Position numbers and translations under genes: made by a program
Notes under the pieces: generated by a model
Told to the model about the DNA's origin: nothing
The model's input: the letters and a program-made list of their open reading frames with translations, nothing else
The model's database searches: none
Shown: one piece after another, positions 57,159-64,000 of the stretch
Position numbering within the stretch: the stretch's first letter is position 1
How the letters are laid out: every line of letters begins with the position of its first letter
Origin: Streptomyces olindensis
GTDB lineage: Bacteria; Actinomycetota; Actinomycetes; Streptomycetales; Streptomycetaceae
Length of the DNA: 64,000 nt
NCBI GenBank assembly: GCA_000696115.1
Contig: JJOH01000026.1
Coordinates: 1 to 64,000, forward strand
Reading direction: 5' to 3'

Positions 57159-60100
57159 GTGAGCTCCTCTTCCTCCACCAGCGGCCTGTCGCACCCCCGG
57201 GTGCGGCGGGGGAGCCGTGGCGCTTACCGACTGGTACGTACCCCTCCTGCCCGAGTGGACCCCCCTCTTTTGGACGCCTCGCAGCGCTCCGTGGTTGACC
57301 ACACGGCCGGTCCGCTGCTCGTTCTCGCAGGCCCTGGCACCGGCAAGACCACCACGCTCGTCGAGTCCGTCGCCGAGCGGATCGCCCGGGGCGGCGACCC
57401 CGAGCGCGTCCTCGTGCTCACGTTCAGCCGCCGCGCGGCCGTCGAGCTGCGCGACCGCATGGCCCTGCGCACCGGGGCAGCCCGCGCACCCCAGGCGACC
57501 ACCTTCCACTCGTTCTGCTACGCCCTGGTCCGCGCCCACCAGGACAGCGACCTGTTCGTGGAGCCGCTGCGGCTGCTGTCCGGCCCCGAGCAGGACGTCT
57601 CGGTGCGCGAGCTGCTCGCGGGCCAGGTGGACCTGGAACGGCTCGGGCTCGCGCACGTGCGCTGGCCGGACGAACTGCGCGCCTGCCTGACCACGCGCGG
57701 TTTCGCCGACGAGGTCCGCGCGGTCCTCGCCCGCACCCGTGAACTCGGCCTCGGGCCCGACGCCCTGGACGCCTTCGCCCGCCGCACGGGACGCCCCGAC
57801 TGGCGTGCCGCGGCCGCCTTCCTCGCCGAGTACCTCGACGTGCTCGACCTGCAGGGCGTGATCGACTACGCGGAACTCGTCCACCGCGCGGTACTCCTTG
57901 CCCGCCGCCCCCAGGTCGCCGCCCGGCTCGCCGCCCGGTACGACGCCGTCTACGTCGACGAGTACCAGGACACGGACCCCGCTCAGGTGCGACTGCTGCA
58001 CGCCCTGGCCGGCGGCGGCCGCACCCTGGTCGCCTTCGGTGACCCCGACCAGTCGATCTACGCGTTCCGCGGGGCGGACGTGAACGGCATCCTGGAGTTC
58101 CCGCACGCCTTCCCGCGCGCGGACGGCCGTCCGGCCCCCGTCGCCGTGCTGCGCACGTCCCGCCGGTCCGGCGCCGCCCTGCTGGCCGCCACCCGGTTGC
58201 TGACCCAGCGCATGCCGCTGACCCGGCTGCCCGCCGAGAAGGTGCGCGCCCATCGCGAACTCGCCTCCGTCCGGGACGGCGGCCGCGTCGAGGCGTACAC
58301 GTACCCGACGGCCGGGACGGAGCTGGACAACATCGCCGACATCCTCCGCAGGGCCCACCTGGAGGACGGCGTCCCGTGGAGCGAGATGGCCGTCCTGGTA
58401 CGCGCCGGCTCCCGGACCATCCCCACGCTCCGCCGCGCCCTCTCGGCGGCGGGCGTCCCCGTGGACGTCGACGGCGACGACGTGCCGCTGCGCCACGAAC
58501 CCGCCGTGGCGCCGCTGCTGACGGCGCTTCGTGCGGTGGCCTCGGCGGAGGCGGCGCGGGCCGACGCGCCCGCGGACGGGGGCTCTGGTGTGGCTGTGGA
58601 CGGGGGCTCCGGAAGGTTGGGAGACGGGGCCTCCGGCGTGCTGGCGGACGGTGTCTCTGAAAGTTCCGGAGGGGCGGCTTCCGGCGGGCCGATGGACGGG
58701 GCCTCCTCTGAAAGGGCCGGAGACGCGACTTCCGGCGTGCCGGCGCAGGGAGCCTCCGAAAGGTCCGGAGACGCGACTTCCGGTGCGTCCGACCCCGGCT
58801 GGCTCGACACCGAAACCGCACTCGCCCTCCTCACCTCTCCCCTGGCGAGCATGGACGCCGCCGACCTGCGCCGTCTCGGCCGGGCCCTGCGGGACGAGGA
58901 GCGGGCCGCCGGCAATCCGCTGCCGCCGCCCTCCGACGTGCTGCTCGCGCGGGCCCTCGCGGAGCCGGAGCGCCTCGCGGTGCACGACCCCGCGTACGCG
59001 CGTGGCGCCCAGCGCCTCGGCGCGCTGCTGCGCAAGGCCCGGGAGCGGCTGGCCGGCGGCGGTACGGCCGAGGAGGCGCTGTGGGACCTCTGGGAGGGCA
59101 CGCCCTGGCCCGGCCGCCTGGAGCGGGCCGCCCGCCGGGGCGGTGCTGCCGGACGCAACGCGGACCGCGACCTGGACGCGGTCTGCGCCCTGTTCGCGAC
59201 CGCTGCCCGCGCCGAGGAGCGCTCCGGCGGCCGGGGCGCGCTGAACTTCCTGGAGGAGATCGACGCCGAGGACATCGCCGCCGACACCCTCACCCGGCGT
59301 GCCGTACGCCCCGACGCCGTCCGCCTGATGACCGCGCACCGCTCCAAGGGGCTGGAATGGCGCCTCGTGGTCGTCGCGGGCGTCCAGGAAGGCCTGTGGC
59401 CCGACCTGCGCCGCCGCGGCTCGCTGCTGGAAGCCGACCGCATCGGCCGCGACGGACTCGCCGAACCCCTCACCCCCGGCGCGCTGCTCGCCGAGGAGCG
59501 CCGCCTGTTCTACGTGGCCGCCACACGCGCGCGTGAACGGCTCGTCGTCACGGCCGTCAAGGCGCCCGCCGACGACGGTGACCAGCCCTCCCGTTTCCTG
59601 ACCGAGCTCGGCGTCGAACCCAAGGACGTCACCGGGCGTCCGCGCCGCCCCCTGTCCGTCGCGGCACTCGTCGCCGAACTGCGCGCCACCACGGTCGACC
59701 CGCGCGTCTCCGACGCCCTGAGGGAGGCCGCCGCCCGCCGACTGGCCCGGCTCGCCGCCCTCGCCGACGAGGACGGCCGCCCCCTGGTGCCCTCCGCGCA
59801 CCCGTACCGCTGGTGGGGCATGTTCGAGCCGACCGAGTCCAAGGTGCCGCTGCGCAACCGCGACCAGCCCGTCGTGCTCTCCGGCAGCGCGCTCGACCAG
59901 CTCGCCAACACCTGCGCCCTGCAGTGGTTCCTGGGCCGCGAGGTGAAGGCCGACGCGCCCGCGACCGCCGCGCAAGGGTTCGGCAACGTGGTGCACGTCC
60001 TCGCCGACGAGGTCGCCTCCGGGCGCACCCCCGCCGACCTCTCCGTCCTCATGGAACGCCTCGACTCCGTGTGGAACGCCCTCGCCTTCGACGCCCCCTG

Positions 60101-60671
60101 GAAGTCGGAGCAGGAGAAGGACAACGCGCGCGTGGCGCTCGAACGCTTCCTCCAGTGGCACGTCATGGACCGCGCCGGGCGCACCCCGGTGGCCAGCGAG
60201 CACGACTTCGACGTCACCCTCGAAGCGGGCGACTACCAGGTGCGCATCCGCGGCCAGATGGACCGCGTCGAGGCCGACGGCGATGGCCGCGCCTACGTCG
60301 TCGACTTCAAGACCGGCAAGCAGGCGCCCACCGGGAAGGAGGTGGAACGCCACCCGCAGCTCGCCGTCTACCAGCTGGCCGTCCGGGAGGGTGCCGTCGA
60401 CGATGTCTTCGATGGCGTGCGCCCCGAGCCGGGCGGCGCCGAACTAGTCCACCTCCGCCAGGGCGCCGCCCAGCGCGACGGAGGCGAGGCCCTGCCCAAG
60501 GTGCAGGCCCAGGAGCCGCTGGAGGGGGAGTGGGTCGGCGACCTGCTGGCGACCGCCGCCGGGAAGGTCCTCGACGAACGGTTCACGCCGACCGCCGGGC
60601 AGCACTGCACGCACTGCGCGTTCCGGGCCTCGTGCAGCGCGCGTCAGGAGGGGCGTCACGTGGTGGAGTGA
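57159..60671 (+). CDS. adnA: AdnA: UvrD-like helicase with RecB-type Fe-S nuclease
   Basis: 1170 residues. Walker A GPGTGKTT (58-65), FHSFCYALVRAH, DEYQDTDPAQ (about 266), FGDPDQSIYAFRGAD, MTAHRSKGLEWRL and YVAATRARERLVV are the SF1A motor. The C-terminal nuclease has GQMDRVEADGDGRAYVVDFK, then TGKQ and HPQLAVYQLAV, framed by a Cys (about 918) and HCTHCAFRASC (1149-1159), an iron-staple cluster. A Gly/Ser/Ala-rich insert of about 80 residues (467-546) interrupts the motor. With AdnB it resects double-strand breaks. Start: GTG (MSSSSSTS); earlier codons are not conserved-looking. Confidence 0.93.
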   Translation: MSSSSSTSGLSHPRVRRGSRGAYRLVRTPPARVDPPLLDASQRSVVDHTAGPLLVLAGPGTGKTTTLVESVAERIARGGDPERVLVLTFSRRAAVELRDRMALRTGAARAPQATTFHSFCYALVRAHQDSDLFVEPLRLLSGPEQDVSVRELLAGQVDLERLGLAHVRWPDELRACLTTRGFADEVRAVLARTRELGLGPDALDAFARRTGRPDWRAAAAFLAEYLDVLDLQGVIDYAELVHRAVLLARRPQVAARLAARYDAVYVDEYQDTDPAQVRLLHALAGGGRTLVAFGDPDQSIYAFRGADVNGILEFPHAFPRADGRPAPVAVLRTSRRSGAALLAATRLLTQRMPLTRLPAEKVRAHRELASVRDGGRVEAYTYPTAGTELDNIADILRRAHLEDGVPWSEMAVLVRAGSRTIPTLRRALSAAGVPVDVDGDDVPLRHEPAVAPLLTALRAVASAEAARADAPADGGSGVAVDGGSGRLGDGASGVLADGVSESSGGAASGGPMDGASSERAGDATSGVPAQGASERSGDATSGASDPGWLDTETALALLTSPLASMDAADLRRLGRALRDEERAAGNPLPPPSDVLLARALAEPERLAVHDPAYARGAQRLGALLRKARERLAGGGTAEEALWDLWEGTPWPGRLERAARRGGAAGRNADRDLDAVCALFATAARAEERSGGRGALNFLEEIDAEDIAADTLTRRAVRPDAVRLMTAHRSKGLEWRLVVVAGVQEGLWPDLRRRGSLLEADRIGRDGLAEPLTPGALLAEERRLFYVAATRARERLVVTAVKAPADDGDQPSRFLTELGVEPKDVTGRPRRPLSVAALVAELRATTVDPRVSDALREAAARRLARLAALADEDGRPLVPSAHPYRWWGMFEPTESKVPLRNRDQPVVLSGSALDQLANTCALQWFLGREVKADAPATAAQGFGNVVHVLADEVASGRTPADLSVLMERLDSVWNALAFDAPWKSEQEKDNARVALERFLQWHVMDRAGRTPVASEHDFDVTLEAGDYQVRIRGQMDRVEADGDGRAYVVDFKTGKQAPTGKEVERHPQLAVYQLAVREGAVDDVFDGVRPEPGGAELVHLRQGAAQRDGGEALPKVQAQEPLEGEWVGDLLATAAGKVLDERFTPTAGQHCTHCAFRASCSARQEGRHVVE

Positions 60672-60750
60672 TCCATCGCACCACATGAGCTGACCTGCGG
60701 TTCTTCCGCCCCGGGAGGCCGATCGTGCCGCCGCTGTCAGTGCCCGCCGC

Positions 60751-60767
60751 TAGCCTCTTTCGATGTG
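60751..60767 (+). promoter_or_regulatory. leaderless-type promoter of adnB
   Basis: TAGCCT lies 8 nt before the GTG and there is no Shine-Dalgarno sequence. adnB may thus be transcribed on its own in addition to read-through from adnA. Confidence 0.35.
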
Positions 60768-63700
60768 CCAGCCCGTATCACCGATCCCGAGCAGCTCAAG
60801 GAGCTCCTCGGCATCCCGTTCACCCCCGAGCAGACGGCCTGCATCACGGCGCCGCCCGCCCCGCAGGTGATCGTGGCCGGAGCCGGCTCGGGCAAGACGA
60901 CGGTGATGGCGGCACGCGTGGTGTGGCTGGTCGGCACCGGCCAGGTCGCCCCCGAGCAGGTGCTCGGCCTCACCTTCACCAACAAGGCCGCCGCCGAACT
61001 CGCCGAGCGCGTCCGCAAGGCGCTGATCAAGGCCGGAGTCACCGACCCGGACGTCATCGACCCGGACAATCCGCCGGGCGAGCCGGTGATCTCCACGTAC
61101 CACGCCTTCGCAGGGCGTCTGCTGACCGACCACGGTCTGCGCATCGGCCTGGAGCCCACGTCCCGGCTGCTCGCCGACGCCACCCGCTTCCAGCTCGCCG
61201 CGCGCGTGCTGCGCGAGTCACCCGGGTCCTACCCGGCGCTGACCCGCTCCTTCGCGGACCTCGTCGGCGACCTCCTCGCCCTCGACGCGGAACTCGCCGA
61301 GCACCTCGTACGCCCCGAGGTGCTGCGTGCGTACGACGCCGATCTGCTGCTGACTCTGCGCGGCGCCAAGCTCACCAACGCCGATCTGCGCAAGGTGCCC
61401 GAGGCGGCCGCCGCCCGCCGTGAGCTGGCCGAGCTGGTGACCCGCTACCGGGCCGCCAAGCGCGAGCGGGACCTGCTCGACTTCGGCGACCAGATCGCCC
61501 TGTCGGCACAGCTCGCGAGGATCCCCGAGGTGGGCCGCGTCCTGCGCGACGAGTTCCGGGTGGTCCTCCTCGACGAGTACCAGGACACCTCGGTCGCCCA
61601 ACGCGTCCTCCTGGCGGGCCTGTTCGGCGAGGGCACCGGCCACCCCGTCACCGCCGTCGGCGACCCCTGCCAGGCGATCTACGGCTGGCGCGGCGCCTCC
61701 GTGGCCAACCTCGACGACTTCCCCGAGCACTTCGCGCACGCCGACGGCCGCCCGGCGACCCGGCAGGCCCTCAGCGAGAACCGCCGCAGCGGCGGCCGCC
61801 TCCTCGACCTCGCCAACAACCTCGCCGAGCCCCTGCGCGCCCTGCACGCGGGCGTGGAGGCCCTCCGCCCGGCCCCCGGCGCCGAACGCGACGGCATGGT
61901 CCGCTGCGCCCTGCTGCGCACCCACGCCGAGGAGATCGACTGGGCCGCCGACTCCATCGCCCACCTCGTCCGGACCGGGACGGCACCCGGCGAGATCGCC
62001 GTCCTGTGCCGCACGGCGACCGACTTCGCCGAGATCCAGGGCGCCCTGGTCGCCCGGGACATCCCGGTCGAGGTCGTCGGCCTGTCGGGCCTGCTGCACC
62101 TGCCCGAGATCGCCGACCTCGTCGCCGTCTGCGAGGTCCTCCAGGACCCCGGCGCCAACGCCTCCCTGGTGCGCCTGCTGACCGGCCCGCGCTGGCGCAT
62201 CGGCCCGCGCGACCTCGCCCTGCTGGGGCGCCGCGCCCGGCTCCTGGTGTCCCACGCGCCCGTGGAGGGCGACGACGACCCGGACCGACGCCTCGCCGAG
62301 GCCGTCGAGGGGGTCGACCCCGCCGAGGTGATCTCGCTCGCGGACGCCCTCGACACGTTCCTGGAGACGCCGCTCGACGGTCACGGGGACGACGACGGAC
62401 TGCCCTTCTCGCCCGACGCGCGCGTGCGCTTCGCCCGGCTCGCCACCGAACTGCGCGAGCTGCGCCGCTCCCTGGCCGATCCCCTGATGGACGTCCTGCA
62501 CCGCGTCCTCGCCGTCACCGGCCTGGAAGTCGAGCTGTCCGCCTCCCCGCACGCCCTGGCCGCCCGCCGGCGCGAGACCCTGTCCAACTTCCTGGACATC
62601 GCCGCCTCCTTCGCCGCCGGCGACAACGAGGCGACCCTGCTGGCCTTCCTCGGCTTCCTGCGCACCGCCGCCCAGTACGAGAAGGGCCTCGACAACGCCC
62701 TCCCCGGCGGCGAGAACACCGTCAAGGTGCTCACCGCCCACAAGTCCAAGGGACTGGAGTGGGACGTCGTGGTCGTCCCCGGTCTGGTCACCGGCACCTT
62801 CCCCAGCAGCCAGGGCCGCGAGAAGTGGACCTCCCAGGGCAAGGTCCTGCCGCACGAACTGCGCGGCGACGCAGACACCCTGCCCGACGTGCCCTCCTGG
62901 GACGCCAGGGGCCTGAAGGCCTTCCACGAGGCGATGAAGGAGCACCAGCACACCGAGGAACTCCGCCTCGGCTACGTCACGTTCACCCGCCCCCGCTCCT
63001 TGCTCCTCGGCTCCGGCCACTGGTGGGGACCCACCCAGAAGAAGCGCCGCGGACCGTCCCCGTTCCTCCAGGCCCTCTACGAGCACTGCGAGGCCGGGTA
63101 CGGCGAGATCGAGGCCTGGGCGGACGAACCCGCCGACGACGAGGAGAACCCGGCCTTCCACCAGGCCACGGCGGAGCAGATCTGGCCCCTGCCCCTGGAC
63201 GAATCGGCCCTGGCCCGCCGCCGCGCCGCCGCCGAGACCGTCCTGGCCCACCTGGAGGACCTCGCATCCCACGAGGACGGGCATCCCGCGGCCGTGCACG
63301 ACCCCGATGCCCTCGGCGACCCGGAGTGGCCCCCGCCACCCGAGGACGACGAGCCGCCGTATGACGAACCGGACCCGTTCTCCGAACCGGACCCGTTCTC
63401 CGAACCGGACGTGTTCGACGGACCGGACCCGTTCGCCGACGAGCCCTTCGCCGACAAGGACCCCTTCCACAAGGCCCCTTTCGACGGAGGCCGCTTCGAG
63501 CAGGCCCCCTTCGACGAGACCCTCGGCGAACCCCCGGTGGACGGCAGCACCCAGCCGCCCGACCGCCGCCCCACCATCCCCCACCAGGTGGCCCCACCGG
63601 AGCCCGCGCGCCCCAGGGAACAGCCCCGCCTCACCCCCGAGGAGGCCCGCACCGTCGCCTCCTGGGACCGTGACCTCGACGCCCTCACCGGCGAGCTCCT

Positions 63701-64000
63701 GCGCGCCCGCGACAGCGTCACCGAAGTGCCCCTGCCCGCCTCCCTCACGGCGTCCCAGCTGCTGCGCCTGGCCGCCGACCCGGACGGCTTCGCGCAGGAG
63801 CTGGCCCGTCCCATGCCCCGACCGCCCCAGCCCGCCGCCCGCAGGGGCACCCGCTTCCACGCCTGGGTCGAGGCTCGGTTCGAAGAGCTGACGCTGCCCA
63901 TGCTGGAGCCGGAGGAACTGCCCGGCAGCGAGGCCGAGATCGCCGACGAACGGGACCTTGAGGCCCTCAAGGACGCCTTCGAGCGCACGGCCTACGCGCA
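60765..64000 (+). CDS. adnB: AdnB: UvrD-like helicase-nuclease (partial at window end)
   Basis: At least 1078 residues; the stop lies beyond the window. Walker A GAGSGKTTVMAA (about 41), FTNKAAAELAERVRKAL, STYHAFAGRLL, LLDEYQDTSVAQ, VGDPCQAIYGWRGAS, TAHKSKGLEWDVVVVPG and YVTFTRPRSLLLGSG are the motor motifs. An acidic linker (about 860-920) with repeated EPDPFS units separates it from the nuclease, of which RRGTRFHAWVEARFEE is visible. Partner of AdnA, 93 nt upstream. The GTG (MPARITDPEQL) has TAGCCT 8 nt upstream and no ribosome site. Confidence 0.92.
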   Translation, partial: MPARITDPEQLKELLGIPFTPEQTACITAPPAPQVIVAGAGSGKTTVMAARVVWLVGTGQVAPEQVLGLTFTNKAAAELAERVRKALIKAGVTDPDVIDPDNPPGEPVISTYHAFAGRLLTDHGLRIGLEPTSRLLADATRFQLAARVLRESPGSYPALTRSFADLVGDLLALDAELAEHLVRPEVLRAYDADLLLTLRGAKLTNADLRKVPEAAAARRELAELVTRYRAAKRERDLLDFGDQIALSAQLARIPEVGRVLRDEFRVVLLDEYQDTSVAQRVLLAGLFGEGTGHPVTAVGDPCQAIYGWRGASVANLDDFPEHFAHADGRPATRQALSENRRSGGRLLDLANNLAEPLRALHAGVEALRPAPGAERDGMVRCALLRTHAEEIDWAADSIAHLVRTGTAPGEIAVLCRTATDFAEIQGALVARDIPVEVVGLSGLLHLPEIADLVAVCEVLQDPGANASLVRLLTGPRWRIGPRDLALLGRRARLLVSHAPVEGDDDPDRRLAEAVEGVDPAEVISLADALDTFLETPLDGHGDDDGLPFSPDARVRFARLATELRELRRSLADPLMDVLHRVLAVTGLEVELSASPHALAARRRETLSNFLDIAASFAAGDNEATLLAFLGFLRTAAQYEKGLDNALPGGENTVKVLTAHKSKGLEWDVVVVPGLVTGTFPSSQGREKWTSQGKVLPHELRGDADTLPDVPSWDARGLKAFHEAMKEHQHTEELRLGYVTFTRPRSLLLGSGHWWGPTQKKRRGPSPFLQALYEHCEAGYGEIEAWADEPADDEENPAFHQATAEQIWPLPLDESALARRRAAAETVLAHLEDLASHEDGHPAAVHDPDALGDPEWPPPPEDDEPPYDEPDPFSEPDPFSEPDVFDGPDPFADEPFADKDPFHKAPFDGGRFEQAPFDETLGEPPVDGSTQPPDRRPTIPHQVAPPEPARPREQPRLTPEEARTVASWDRDLDALTGELLRARDSVTEVPLPASLTASQLLRLAADPDGFAQELARPMPRPPQPAARRGTRFHAWVEARFEELTLPMLEPEELPGSEAEIADERDLEALKDAFERTAYA
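63369..63440 (+). repeat. 18-bp tandem repeat encoding EPDPFS in adnB
   Basis: GAACCGGACCCGTTCTCC occurs twice exactly, then in diverged forms (EPDVFD, GPDPFA). The following codons keep a DPF/PF rhythm up to about 63510. Confidence 0.75.

Noticed and set aside
57087..60353. 1088-codon open frame antisense to adnA
   Set aside because: Opposite-strand shadow of a real motor-nuclease gene with all motifs; composition is that of the reverse frame.
61218..63860. 880-codon open frame antisense to adnB
   Set aside because: Same reason; adnB shows complete helicase motifs on the plus strand.
1..64000. tRNA, rRNA, IS elements, integrase or attachment sites
   Set aside because: Looked for T-arm motifs, transposase motifs and terminal inverted repeats; none were seen.

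Overview
The window is a very GC-rich (about 70% or more), gene-dense chromosomal segment with the codon bias, GTG starts, leaderless genes and gene content of Streptomyces. Nothing in it looks like a phage, plasmid, IS element, CRISPR array, rRNA or tRNA. It reads as core chromosome. From memory (not searched), the gene order matches two Mycobacterium tuberculosis blocks that lie far apart there: fdxC-dapC and Rv1201-Rv1239 (dapE, LOG protein, folP2, tag, DUF3117, O-methyltransferase, sigE-rseA-htrA-tatB, mrp, DUF1003, MgtE-like, corA), and Rv3201-Rv3211 (DEAD helicase, ferritin-like, DUF3107, TetR, DUF3152, moeZ, ATL, adnA, adnB).

Layout. 1-3.5 kb: a VanW/PG-binding-like membrane protein, a scar holding ABC-ATPase and response-regulator remnants, a SirB1-like protein and an acetyltransferase. 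3.6-9.1 kb: ferredoxin, the lysine/peptidoglycan genes dapC and dapE, two envelope proteins and a LOG-family enzyme. 9.1-12.6 kb: a FolP2-type pterin-binding protein, a DivIVA-like peptide, 3-methyladenine glycosylase, an enoyl-CoA hydratase behind a perfect 24-bp palindrome, and DUF3117. 12.6-18.3 kb: O-methyltransferase and the divergent envelope-stress set sigE-rseA-htrA-tatB, with a candidate ECF promoter in front. 18.5-25 kb: Mrp, DUF1003, MgtE-like and CorA genes plus a lipoprotein. 25.4-34.2 kb: a SUFU-domain protein, an MFS exporter with a possible iron-type operator, a PHP phosphoesterase, MarC, a trypsin/alpha-beta-hydrolase fusion with a 50-residue companion, an NYN nuclease and a hydrolase. 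34.5-43.7 kb: a DEAD-box helicase with a long basic repeat tail, ferritin-like protein, DUF3107, TetR, small proteins, hydrolase and DUF3152. 43.9-49.0 kb: an overlapping operon of a PelF-like glycosyltransferase, membrane protein, sugar epimerase and spherulin-4-type glycosidase, then moeZ. 50.3-56.9 kb: two secreted S33 peptidase-like lipoproteins, a flippase/pseudokinase fusion and an ATL DNA-repair protein. 57.1-64 kb: adnA and adnB, the actinobacterial recombination motor-nuclease; adnB runs off the end.

Most interesting points: the PelF-like/epimerase/spherulin-4 operon looks like a candidate galactosamine-type exopolysaccharide locus; the trypsin-hydrolase fusion with its small partner looks like a possible protease-effector conflict module; many proteins carry in-frame tandem-repeat expansions (HtrA, DUF3152, the membrane protein of the glycan operon, DEAD helicase, AdnA, AdnB); and several genes have a -10-like hexamer 6-8 nt before the start codon, which suggests leaderless transcripts.
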